Shown: positions 32,771 to 41,002 of the stretch, piece by piece | Numbering within the stretch: position 1 is the stretch's first letter | How the letters are laid out: every line of letters begins with the position of its first letter | Assembly (NCBI GenBank): GCA_035647855.1 | Contig: DASRMP010000069.1 | Location: forward strand, 1 to 64,000 | Source: JAAZBW01 sp035647855 | GTDB taxonomy: Bacteria > Actinomycetota > Actinomycetes > Actinomycetales > Actinomycetaceae | Direction: 5' to 3' | Length of the DNA: 64,000 bases | Made by a program: the position numbers and the translations under genes | Notes under the pieces: model-generated | Seen by the model: only the letters and a program-made list of their open reading frames with translations | The model's database searches: none | What the model was told of the DNA's origin: nothing

Positions 32771-33013
32771 TTCGTATTGGGAGCTCGCTCCAGAGCTCTG
32801 TCTCCGAAATCCTCGCTCAATCTTTTACATTCAGCTCAAACTCTTACACACCGTGCCTGACAGAAGCTGGAGGTAAGGTTGCGAGCTGAAGGTTAGCGTT
32901 CACACCCTAACCTTCAGCTCAGAGCCTTACAAACCCTGCCGGAAGCCTGACTTACAGAGGCTGTTGCGCTTCTCCGAGTCCGTAGCTGACGAGGATCAAT
33001 CGTGCTCGTCGTT
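32771..33013. other. Convergent intergenic region with a hairpin repeat
   Basis: This gap lies between the ends of the aldo/keto reductase gene (plus) and the acidic protein gene (minus). It contains the family C element listed separately and no coding frame I can support. Confidence 0.7.
32828..32940. repeat. Family C hairpin element (copy 1) with partial neighbour
   Basis: A perfect 14-bp inverted repeat, GAGCTGAAGGTTAG (32883-32896) / CTAACCTTCAGCTC (32907-32920), encloses a 10-nt loop CGTTCACACC. An outer stem GTAAGG (32873-32878) / CCTTAC (32925-32930) continues it. The right half and following AAACCCTGCC resemble 32828-32857 (CATTCAGCTCAAACTC..CACACCGTGCC) and the second copy at 46479-46565. 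At this convergent site it could act as a bidirectional terminator. Confidence 0.88.
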
Positions 33014-33358
33014 CTAGTCGTCCTCGTCAAAGTCGTCGTCATCATCGTCATCATCGTCGTCATCATCGTCGTCGAAGTCGTCGTCATCATCGTCGTCTGA
33101 GTCGTCTACGTCATCGACGTCGTCATCGTCATCGCCGTCGTAGTCGTCGTCTTCTTCGTCGTCATAGACATCGAAGGGCAGGTCGGCGTCGTAGTGGGTG
33201 AAGAGCGAGTCGTCATACCCGACGAATGCCTCCACGAGTACCTCGGCGGCCTGCAGTACTGCGGGCGACTCCGGATCCTGGGTCGAGACGACTGCGTCGT
33301 AGTGCGTGGTGAGTGCCTCGATGAACCGGTCAAGCGCTGCGCGAGGGTCGATATCCAT
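33014..33358 (-). CDS. Small protein with Asp-rich C-terminal tail
   Basis: A 114-residue protein with a short folded N-terminal part (about 1-63, MDIDPRAALDRFIEALTTH onward) and a C-terminal half made almost entirely of Asp with some Glu, Val and Phe. The tail comes from GAC/GAT triplet repeats. It starts 10 bp after the M20 peptidase stop and is probably co-transcribed with it. I do not recognise a function. Such acidic tails can bind divalent metals or basic proteins, but this is inference. Tail length may vary between strains because of triplet slippage. Confidence 0.75.
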   Translation of the reverse strand: MDIDPRAALDRFIEALTTHYDAVVSTQDPESPAVLQAAEVLVEAFVGYDDSLFTHYDADLPFDVYDDEEDDDYDGDDDDDVDDVDDSDDDDDDDFDDDDDDDDDDDDDDFDEDD

Positions 33359-33368
33359 GGCCGAAAGC

Positions 33369-34733
33369 CTAGCCGTCCGGCCGGTGTCCGGGCCAGCGAG
33401 ATTCGGACCCGGAACCGCCTTTGAGCAAGCGCATCAGTGTCCGTGTCCCGAAGTGGATGGCATCGACCGGGACGCGCTCGTCGATGCCGTGGAACATGCC
33501 CGCGAAATTGAAGTCGGCGGGCAACCGCAGCGGCGTGAAACCGTAACCGGTGATGCCGAGCTTCGAGAGCGCCTTGTTGTCCGTCCCCGCGGAGAGCATG
33601 TAGGGCAGCACAACAGCGCCCGGATCCTCGGCCAGGACCGCGTCCACCATCGAATCCACGAGGTCACCCTCGAACGGAACCTCGAGGCCGATGTCCTGGT
33701 TGATCGTAGCGATTTCGACTCCGGGACCGGCGAGCCGCTTGATCGTCGCGAGGGCGTCCTTCTCCCGGCCCGGAATGGTGCGCATATCGACGGCGGCGCT
33801 CGCCTCCGCCGGGATGACGTTCGCTTTGAAGCCCGCATCGAGTCGGGTTGGGTTGACACGGTTGGAGACGCTCGCTTCCACGAAGGCACGCGACGGACCC
33901 AGCGCCTCCACGAGTCGCTGGACGGACTGGCGGTCCTCGGTGTCGTAGGTCAGCCCGGTGAGGTCGGCGACGCCGTCGAGCAATTGGCGGACCGTCGGCG
34001 TGAGATCGATGGGCCAGATGTACTCGCCGATTCGCTGAACGGCTCCGGCCAGACGGGTGACGGCGTTGTCCTCGTTGACGAGCGACCCGTGACCGGCCGT
34101 GCCGCGCGCAATGAGTCGGAGCCAGTGGAGGCCCTTCTCCGCGGTCTGGAGCAGGTAGACCCGGCGTCCGTTCACTGTCACCGAGTAGCCGCCGACCTCC
34201 GAGACTGCGGCCGTCGCGCCCTCGAAGAACTCCGGATGGTTGTCCACCACCCAGTGGGAGCCGTAGCGCCCGCCCGCTTCCTCATCGGCGAAGGCGGCGA
34301 AGATCACGTCTTGCAGCGGCCGCCAGTTCGAGCGCTTCATGTCCCGGGCGATGGCAAGCATCATCCCAAGCATGTCCTTCATGTCGACGGCGCCGCGTCC
34401 CCAGAGCATCCCGTCGCGGATCTCGCCGGCGAACGGGTCCACCTGCCAGCCTTCTGCAGGGGCGGGGACGACGTCGGTGTGACCGTGAAGGACGAGCGGC
34501 GGCATGGAGGGATCCATGCCGCCGATGCGCAGGAGGACCGTGGTCCGGCCCGGTGAGGACTCCAGGATTGCCGGCTCCCAGCCGACTTCGGTGAGCAGCG
34601 CCGCAACCACTTCCGCAGCCTCGCGCTCCACGGGCCCCGCGTTGTCTCCGAAGTTCGAGGAGTCGATTCGGATGAGCTTCTGGGCGATTTCGACGGCCTC
34701 GAGCTCGGCCCGGGATACGGGTTGAGGGCGCAT
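33369..34733 (-). CDS. M20 family metallopeptidase
   Basis: A 454-residue zinc-dependent peptidase or deacylase of the M20/ArgE/DapE group. Metal and catalytic residues are visible in LHGHTDVVPA (His), GRGAVDMKDM (Asp), FADEEAGGRYG (Glu pair) and near the C-terminus (MFHGIDERVP). The dimerisation/lid domain contains RGTAGHGSLV. I start it at ATG 34733 (MRPQPVSRAE); the long upstream frame reads through intergenic repeats. Substrate unknown; related actinobacterial genes are annotated dapE2 or dipeptidase. The acidic-tail gene follows directly. Confidence 0.92.
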   Translation of the reverse strand: MRPQPVSRAELEAVEIAQKLIRIDSSNFGDNAGPVEREAAEVVAALLTEVGWEPAILESSPGRTTVLLRIGGMDPSMPPLVLHGHTDVVPAPAEGWQVDPFAGEIRDGMLWGRGAVDMKDMLGMMLAIARDMKRSNWRPLQDVIFAAFADEEAGGRYGSHWVVDNHPEFFEGATAAVSEVGGYSVTVNGRRVYLLQTAEKGLHWLRLIARGTAGHGSLVNEDNAVTRLAGAVQRIGEYIWPIDLTPTVRQLLDGVADLTGLTYDTEDRQSVQRLVEALGPSRAFVEASVSNRVNPTRLDAGFKANVIPAEASAAVDMRTIPGREKDALATIKRLAGPGVEIATINQDIGLEVPFEGDLVDSMVDAVLAEDPGAVVLPYMLSAGTDNKALSKLGITGYGFTPLRLPADFNFAGMFHGIDERVPVDAIHFGTRTLMRLLKGGSGSESRWPGHRPDG

Positions 34734-34799
34734 ACGGACAAGCCTAACGTCGGCCGCTGCACACGCAGGGGTCCGCATCTGCGGCCGGCACGTCGGAGC

Positions 34800-34838
34800 C
34801 GAGAGACCGAGAGGCCGAGAGACCGAGAGACCGAGAAT
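34800..34838. repeat. 8-bp tandem repeat CGAGAGAC
   Basis: About 4.9 copies of CGAGAGAC/CGAGAGGC stand in the spacer between the divergent M20 and subtilase-like genes, 130 bp before the latter's start codon. Copy number could vary and alter promoter spacing. Confidence 0.85.
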
Positions 34839-34966
34839 ATGCAATGCGCAGAAGAGACGGGGTGTGTGAGAAACTTGGTGGGTATGCGATCGGCTCGCAC
34901 GCGATGGGGCGCCAGGGCGTTCACCATCGTGCGGTGAATCGCTGCGACGATCACGAAGGAGTCGCC

Positions 34967-37633
34967 ATGGGAACCCCGCGAAGAGCGGCGCTGGTGCTGG
35001 GCGCGGTGCTCGCTCTCGTCCTGCCGACTGCCGGCGCCATGGCGGCCCCGAGTGACGCACTCGAGGACATCGACATCCAGGCGGCTCCTGCGGCCATGGA
35101 GCAGTCCGGGACCGGCAGATACTTCATCCAACTCGATTCCGATCCCATCCGCTCGGGCGGTGAGGCCGCAACGATCGCTGCCGAGCAGGAGGCATTCCTT
35201 GATGGCGCCGAAGCAGCGAACATGCCGGCCGACGTGGCCGCCGCCTACGAGGACCTGTTCAACGGTTTCTCGGTCAAGGCACCGGCCCAGACCGCCGCCG
35301 CGTATGCCGCACTTCCCGGGGTGACGGCCGTATTCCCCGTGTATCAGGTTCACGTTTCGGAGCCCATCGAGGTGTCTCCCCAGCCAAGCAACACCATCGC
35401 AATGACCGGCGCCGACGTCGCACAGTCCGAACTGGGCCACCTGGGTACGGGTGTGAGCGTCGGGATCATCGGCACCGGCGTCGACTTCAACCACCCGGAC
35501 CTCGGCGGATCCGGCGCTGCCGGTGATCTCGGAGATTTCCCGAACGACCGGGTGACCGCCGGCCACGACTTCGTCGGCGACGCCTATGACGCCGATCCCG
35601 CCTCCCCCACGTTCAACCCGGTTCCGGAACCGGATGAGTACCCGGGCGACTGCAACGGCCACGGCACGCACGTCGCAGGTATCGTCGGCGCGAATGGCGA
35701 GGTGACAGGGGTCGCCCCGGATGTGGAGATCGGCGCCTACCGCGTGGCCGGCTGCGAAGGCGGCACGGACACCCAAATGCTGCTCAGCGCGCTCGAGATG
35801 GCTGCGGCCGACGGGATGGACGTCATCAATGTGACGCTCGGGGCGAGGCTGCAGTCGTGGCCGGACTACCCGACCACGGCCGCCGCAGACGCGCTCGTTG
35901 AAGAAGGCATCGTCGTCGTCGCCCCTGTCGGCGACGACGGAGCCTCGTACACCCAGACGGCGGGCTCTCCGGCCTCTGGTCACGGTGTCATCGGAGTCGC
36001 CTCCTATGACACCGCCGAAACCGCGGCCTCCGAACTGCTCGTGACCAGCGAGGAGAGCGACCAGTTCTCCACCGGTTACCTGCAGGCGGCAGGCGCGCCG
36101 GCCCTTACGGCCGCGATCGACGGTGCCCCTCTGGCCCGTATGGACGACCCCCTCGGGTGCACGCCGAACATCTCGGGTCTTGCCGGCAGCGTCGCGCTGA
36201 TCGGCCGTGGCACCTGCACGTTCTACCAGAAGGCGCTCAACGCGATGAACGCCGGGGCGCGCGCCGCCGTCATCTACAACAACACGTCCGGCACGTTCAA
36301 CGCCACGGTTCTGGGCACCCCCCGGATCGAGATTCCCGTGGTGGCCATCGTCCAGGAGGACGGACGCGCTCTCGCCGATCTGCTCGACGGCGGCGCCACC
36401 ACCTCCGTCACGGTCACCGGGGAGTCGGTCGACCTGCGGAACCCGACCGGGGGCCTTGTCTCCGGCTTCTCCTCATGGGGCCTCGCCGCCGACCTGACCC
36501 TCAAACCTGACCTCGGCGCACCGGGAGACTCGATCCGCTCCACGTACCCGCTCGAGCACGGCAGTTACGCGACCCTCTCGGGCACGTCCTTGGCGGCCGC
36601 ACACGTGGCCGGTGGGGCCGCGCTGCTCATCGAGGCGATTCCTGACATCTCTCCGGCCCAGGTGCTGGCACGCCTGCAGGGCACGGCCGAGCCCTCACAG
36701 TTCTCGCTGGCGCCGCAACTCGGAATCCTCGACGCACCCCATCACCAGGGCGGCGGTCTCATCAGGATCGATACCGCGATCACGACCGACATCGTCGTGA
36801 CACCGGGGAAGATCTCGGCCGGCGAGTCGGCGGACGGGCCTCACGCCGAGACGATCACGATCGCGAACTACGGCGATGAGGCGGCCACCTATCACCTCTC
36901 CAACGTGAACGCGGTGGCAACTGCCGTCGACACGGAAGCCGGAGAGATGCAGAACACGCCCGGATTCCTCATCGGCGAGACCGTGGTGGAGATGCCGCCG
37001 AGCGTGACGATCGTGGCCGGAGCGCAGGTGGACGTCGTCGTGACGATCACGGCCGACCAGGACCTCCCCGAGTTCACGCAGTACGGCGGTTACATCCTGC
37101 TGACGCCGGAGGGCGAGGGTAACGCGCAAATGATCCCCTACGCCGGCATGAAGGGCGACTATCTGGAGATGCCCACGCTCACCGGCGTGGCAGACGTCGT
37201 ACTCCCTTCGCTGGGCGCGCTGAACTGCGCACTGTTCGAGAACGATCAGTGCGTCGACGTGAACGGCAGCGCCGCCCCGACAAGTGGGAGCCATGTCTAT
37301 GCCATCGCGGGGAACGACTTCCCGACGGTCCTCGCGCATCTCGGCGTCCCGGCCGAGAACGTCTCGATCGAGGTGAGGACCGCGGGGCCGGGAGGCAGGT
37401 CCGAGCGACTCGTCGCGACCATCCTCGACCTCGACCGCCTCGGGCGCGACAGCGGGATCAGCGCGTGGGTGTGGGACGGCACCGCGTTCGACTCCGCCAG
37501 TGGAGAGTTCAAGCCCGTCCCGGACGGCCGCTACACCTTCAGGATGGTGGTCCGTCACGCCGACGACGGACGCGGCTCCGAGACCTGGACGTCTCCCGCC
37601 TTCGAGATTGCGCGCAACGGCAACGCTGACTGA
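34967..37633 (+). CDS. Secreted subtilisin-like protein, probably inactive protease
   Basis: An 888-residue exported protein of the S8 (subtilase) family. It has a signal peptide (cut near AMAAP, residues 25-28), an I9-like propeptide (about 50-130), an S8 domain (about 145-640) with an inserted PA domain (about 400-480), and C-terminal beta-rich Fn3-like domains. His232 (NGHGTHVAG) and Ser541 (SGTSLAAAHVAG) are kept. The catalytic Asp position is Gly169 (GIIGTGVDFNHPDLG where DTG is normal) and the oxyanion Asn position is Asp323 (PVGDDG). The frame is otherwise intact, so this looks like a conserved pseudo-protease. No LPxTG or membrane anchor is seen. ATG 34967 has a GAAGGAG site. Confidence 0.85.
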   Translation: MGTPRRAALVLGAVLALVLPTAGAMAAPSDALEDIDIQAAPAAMEQSGTGRYFIQLDSDPIRSGGEAATIAAEQEAFLDGAEAANMPADVAAAYEDLFNGFSVKAPAQTAAAYAALPGVTAVFPVYQVHVSEPIEVSPQPSNTIAMTGADVAQSELGHLGTGVSVGIIGTGVDFNHPDLGGSGAAGDLGDFPNDRVTAGHDFVGDAYDADPASPTFNPVPEPDEYPGDCNGHGTHVAGIVGANGEVTGVAPDVEIGAYRVAGCEGGTDTQMLLSALEMAAADGMDVINVTLGARLQSWPDYPTTAAADALVEEGIVVVAPVGDDGASYTQTAGSPASGHGVIGVASYDTAETAASELLVTSEESDQFSTGYLQAAGAPALTAAIDGAPLARMDDPLGCTPNISGLAGSVALIGRGTCTFYQKALNAMNAGARAAVIYNNTSGTFNATVLGTPRIEIPVVAIVQEDGRALADLLDGGATTSVTVTGESVDLRNPTGGLVSGFSSWGLAADLTLKPDLGAPGDSIRSTYPLEHGSYATLSGTSLAAAHVAGGAALLIEAIPDISPAQVLARLQGTAEPSQFSLAPQLGILDAPHHQGGGLIRIDTAITTDIVVTPGKISAGESADGPHAETITIANYGDEAATYHLSNVNAVATAVDTEAGEMQNTPGFLIGETVVEMPPSVTIVAGAQVDVVVTITADQDLPEFTQYGGYILLTPEGEGNAQMIPYAGMKGDYLEMPTLTGVADVVLPSLGALNCALFENDQCVDVNGSAAPTSGSHVYAIAGNDFPTVLAHLGVPAENVSIEVRTAGPGGRSERLVATILDLDRLGRDSGISAWVWDGTAFDSASGEFKPVPDGRYTFRMVVRHADDGRGSETWTSPAFEIARNGNAD

Positions 37634-37694
37634 TCCCGGGCGCCCCACGGGTTGCGCGTCGAGGTGTCAGACTGGGGATGGGAGGCGCATTTCC

Positions 37695-38492
37695 ATGTCC
37701 GCTGTTCGCCCGCCGGCTGTCGCCGGACTCTTCTATCCTGCTGATCCGCGTGACCTCGCCGACGAGGTCCGCTCACTCATCGCGGCCGTCGACGTCCCGG
37801 ACGGCGCACCCGCACCCAAGGCAGTGATCGCCCCGCATGCCGGATACGTCTACTCCGGCTCGACGGCAGCCGTCGCGTACGCCCACCTCGCCCGCGCCGC
37901 TGCCCTCGTCCGGCGCATCATCCTGCTGGGCCCCACCCACCGCGTCGCCGTCCGCGGGATGGCCCTCCCCGGAGTGTCCGGACTCGCCACTCCGCTCGGT
38001 GTCGTCACCGTCGACGGCGGCGGCACGGCCACCGCAGGCAGGTTCCGCCAGGTCGTGACTCGACCGGACGTGCACGCGCAGGAGCACTCCCTCGAAGTCC
38101 ACCTCCCGTTCCTGCAGACCGTCTTCGAGGGGGCATCCGTGGTGCCGTTCGCCGTCGGGGACGTGCGACCCGGCGCCGTTGCCGATGTCCTCGAGGCGTT
38201 GTGGGGTGGCGACGAGACGGTCGTCGTCGTGAGTTCGGACCTGTCGCACTACCTGCCGTACGAGACCGCCCGTGAGGCGGATTCCCGGACGCTCGCCCGC
38301 ATCACGGACCTCGATCCGGACCTTGGACCGCACGACGCCTGCGGGGCGCGGCCGGTCAACGGGCTGCTCGCGCTCGCACGCCGCCGGGGCATGACGGCCA
38401 CGGTCCTGCGCGCCTGCAACTCAGGCGACACGGCAGGAGACCGCCGGCGGGTCGTCGGGTACGCCGCCGTCGCCTTCGAGGAGACGGCATGA
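37695..38492 (+). CDS. amrB: AmmeMemoRadiSam system protein B (MEMO1 homologue)
   Basis: A 265-residue homologue of human MEMO1. Conserved segments are AVAGLFYPADP, IAPHAGYVYSGS, LGPTHRVAV, EHSLEVHLPFLQ and VSSDLSHYLP; the His residues and the Cys in DACGARPVNG match the putative metal/active site of the family. I start at ATG 37695 (MSAVRPPAV), just before the conserved region. It heads a three-gene operon with amrA and amrS, with 4-bp overlaps. The biochemical role of the system is not settled. Confidence 0.93.
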   Translation: MSAVRPPAVAGLFYPADPRDLADEVRSLIAAVDVPDGAPAPKAVIAPHAGYVYSGSTAAVAYAHLARAAALVRRIILLGPTHRVAVRGMALPGVSGLATPLGVVTVDGGGTATAGRFRQVVTRPDVHAQEHSLEVHLPFLQTVFEGASVVPFAVGDVRPGAVADVLEALWGGDETVVVVSSDLSHYLPYETAREADSRTLARITDLDPDLGPHDACGARPVNGLLALARRRGMTATVLRACNSGDTAGDRRRVVGYAAVAFEETA

Positions 38493-39076
38493 CCACGTTG
38501 CCGGTTTCGGATGACGAGAGGCTCCAGGCGCCTCCGATCCATGGTGGTGAGAAGCTCCCGGCGCTCGCGCGGGCAGCGATCTCGGCAGACCTCTCGGGTA
38601 GGCCACTTCCCGAGCCGCCGGACGAGTGGAAGGAACCGGGCGCCTCGTTCGTGACGCTCACGCGCGAAGGTCGTCTGCGGGGCTGTATCGGGAGCTTGGT
38701 CCCCCGCCGATCGCTCGGGGACGACGTCGTGGGCAATGCGCGGTCCGCCGCGTTTCGCGACCCCCGCTTCCCGCCCCTCACGGACCGCGAACTGGAGGGC
38801 TTGAGAATCGAGGTGTCCGTGCTTTCCGCTCCGAGCCCCATTCCCGCGGCAACCCGTCAGGACGCCCTCGCGGCGATGCGTCCCGGAGTCGACGGGGTGA
38901 TACTGGAAGCTGGGGCGCACCGTGCAACCTTTCTCCCGCAGGTTTGGGACCAGCTCCCCGATCCCGAGGAGTTCCTCGGCCAACTGATGCGGAAGGCGGG
39001 CCTCCCGGCCGGCTTCTGGTCTGAGGAGGTCCGGCTTTCCCGCTATGCCGTCACTGTTTTCAAGGAGACCGTATGA
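38489..39076 (+). CDS. amrA: AmmeMemoRadiSam system protein A (AMMECR1 domain)
   Basis: A 195-residue AMMECR1-domain protein. The family signature LRGCIGSL occurs near residue 64 with the following RDPRFPPLT. The C-terminal part (VILEAGAHRATFLPQVWDQL) is also typical. Its ATG overlaps the amrB stop (ATGA) and its stop overlaps amrS in the same way, indicating translation of all three from one message. Human AMMECR1 is linked to disease but its activity is unknown. Confidence 0.93.
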   Translation: MTTLPVSDDERLQAPPIHGGEKLPALARAAISADLSGRPLPEPPDEWKEPGASFVTLTREGRLRGCIGSLVPRRSLGDDVVGNARSAAFRDPRFPPLTDRELEGLRIEVSVLSAPSPIPAATRQDALAAMRPGVDGVILEAGAHRATFLPQVWDQLPDPEEFLGQLMRKAGLPAGFWSEEVRLSRYAVTVFKETV

Positions 39077-40149
39077 GCCACGTCGCCAGATGGTGGCACA
39101 TGGAGGGGGACAGGATTCAGTGCGATCTCTGTCCCCGCGAGTGCCGCCTGAGGGATGGACAGCGCGGCTTCTGTTTCGTGCGAATTCGTGAGGGCGACCA
39201 GCTGATTCTCGACACCTACGGCCGCTCCTCCGGCTTCTGCCTCGACCCGATCGAGAAGAAGCCACTCAACCACTTCCTCCCAGGAACCGCCGTCCTGTCC
39301 TTCGGCACCGCCGGGTGCAACCTCGGCTGCAAGTACTGCCAGAACTGGGACATCTCCAAATCCCGCGAATGGGACACGCTCGCCGACCAGGCGTCACCGG
39401 AGGCGATCGCGAAGGCCGCCGTCGCACACGGATCCCGTTCGGTTGCCTTCACGTACAACGATCCCGTGATCTTCGCGGAGTACGCCCTCGACGTCGCCGC
39501 CGCCTGCCAGGAGCGTGGAGTTGCCGCCGTTGCCGTCAGCGCGGGGTACATCAACGAGCCCGCCCGGCACGAGTTCTTCGGCGCAATGGATGCAGCGAAC
39601 ATTGACCTGAAGGGATTCACCGAGGAGTTCTACCGGAAGCTCACCGGCGGCCATTTCGAGACGGTCCTCGAGACGCTCCGGGTAATCCACCATGAGACCG
39701 ACTGCTGGCTCGAGATCACCAACCTCGTCATACCGGGTCACAACGATTCCGACGAGGAAATCTCGGCCATGTCCCGGTGGATCGCAACCGAACTCGGCCC
39801 GGACGTGCCCGTCCACTTTTCTGCCTTCCACCCCGCCTTCCGGATGCTCGATGTCCCGTCAACGCGTCCGGCATCGCTGCGCCGTGCCCGGGAACTCGCG
39901 CGCGCCGAGGGACTCAACTACGTGTACACCGGAAACGTTCACGACACGGAGGGCGACACCACGTGGTGTTCCGGGTGCGGCGCACCGCTCATCGTGCGCG
40001 ACTGGTACCAGATCGAACAGTTCCGGCTGGACCGGAACGGGCGCTGCCCCGGGTGCAGGACCCCGCTCCCAGGCGTTTTCGAACCGGAACCCGGCAACTT
40101 CGGCCGCCGGCGCGTTCCGATCCGCCTCGGAAGGTCACGCTTCTTCTGA
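39073..40149 (+). CDS. amrS: AmmeMemoRadiSam system radical SAM enzyme
   Basis: A 358-residue radical SAM enzyme. The cluster motif CNLGCKYC lies near residue 79. An N-terminal CDLCPRECRL..GFC cysteine set resembles the accessory region of PflA-like activases of this family, and a C-terminal zinc-ribbon-like pair (CSGC, CPGC) is present. Conserved SAM-binding segments (YNDPVIFAEY, NIDLKGF) follow. It is last of the amrBAS operon. Its product is unknown; co-occurrence suggests it modifies or works with AmrA/AmrB. Confidence 0.93.
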   Translation: MSHVARWWHMEGDRIQCDLCPRECRLRDGQRGFCFVRIREGDQLILDTYGRSSGFCLDPIEKKPLNHFLPGTAVLSFGTAGCNLGCKYCQNWDISKSREWDTLADQASPEAIAKAAVAHGSRSVAFTYNDPVIFAEYALDVAAACQERGVAAVAVSAGYINEPARHEFFGAMDAANIDLKGFTEEFYRKLTGGHFETVLETLRVIHHETDCWLEITNLVIPGHNDSDEEISAMSRWIATELGPDVPVHFSAFHPAFRMLDVPSTRPASLRRARELARAEGLNYVYTGNVHDTEGDTTWCSGCGAPLIVRDWYQIEQFRLDRNGRCPGCRTPLPGVFEPEPGNFGRRRVPIRLGRSRFF

Positions 40150-40229
40150 AATGACCTCATCCGGAGGTCCGATCCCCAACGAAGGAACCTCCTCCCCCGG
40201 AAGCAGAGTGCCGAGGCCCTCCGCGCCAT

Positions 40230-40967
40230 ATGTTGGCTGAGATGGAATCCCCACCGGCGCGTGCGCGCGTTGAAACGGGCGCCGCACGAGTGCGCGGCAC
40301 CGCACCGCTGGGCGAATTGACGCGCGAGTGCCTCGAGGATCGCATCGAGGCGCTTTCCGATCTCCTGCCGGAACGCGACGTCATGCGGCGCCGCCTGCGG
40401 ATCGCCACGTTCGCGCTCCTGTTGATCTGCGCGGGTCTCGTGACCGCCGGAATCGCCAGCGGCACGCTGCGTTCACTGAAGAACCTCGAGGAGTTCATGT
40501 GGACCCTCGGCTGGTTCGGGCCGGTCATCTACATCCTGCTCGTGGCTGCCCAGTGCGTCTTCCCGGTGATCCCCGGCGGTATCGGAATCGTGGCAGGCCC
40601 TGTGTTGTTCGGCCCGTGGACCGGGTTCCTGTTCAACTGGATCGGCATCTCGCTCGGGTCGTTCGGGGCTTTCCTGATCGCGCGGCACTTCGGGATGTCA
40701 CTGATCGAGCGCATCTTCCCACCCGCACCGCTCGCGAAGTTCCGGAACTGGACCGGGAGCCCCCGCTTCACGAAGCTGTTCGCAGTCGCGATCCTGGCGC
40801 CGGTCGCCCCGGACGATCTGCTCTGCTACCTGGCGGGGACCACCCCCATGAGGTTTTCCACGTACGCGCTGATCATCGTCACCTGCAAGCCGTGGGCGCT
40901 CGCGATCTACTCCTTCGGCCTGTTCTCAGCGTTGCAGGGCATCGTGTCCCTGGTAGGCGGAGCCTGA
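40230..40967 (+). CDS. VTT-domain (TVP38/DedA-like) membrane protein
   Basis: A 245-residue membrane protein of the TVP38/TMEM64 (SNARE-associated, VTT) family. Five or so hydrophobic segments follow an N-terminal cytoplasmic stretch of about 55 residues. The segments FPVIPGGIGIVAGPVLFGPW and the re-entrant ILAPVAPDDLLCYLAG fit the family. Related proteins have been linked to lipid scrambling or carrier-lipid transport. The start is uncertain: ATG 40230 lacks a clear ribosome site and ATG 40242 or 40383 are possible. A lipid-type glycosyltransferase follows after 35 bp. Confidence 0.82.
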   Translation: MLAEMESPPARARVETGAARVRGTAPLGELTRECLEDRIEALSDLLPERDVMRRRLRIATFALLLICAGLVTAGIASGTLRSLKNLEEFMWTLGWFGPVIYILLVAAQCVFPVIPGGIGIVAGPVLFGPWTGFLFNWIGISLGSFGAFLIARHFGMSLIERIFPPAPLAKFRNWTGSPRFTKLFAVAILAPVAPDDLLCYLAGTTPMRFSTYALIIVTCKPWALAIYSFGLFSALQGIVSLVGGA

Positions 40968-41002
40968 TCCAATCCGCAGGTGGACCGTGCAATGATCAGG
41001 GC

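Noticed and set aside
34967..37633. Sortase-anchored protein
   Set aside because: The C-terminus ends in a soluble domain (FEIARNGNAD) with no LPxTG motif or hydrophobic tail.
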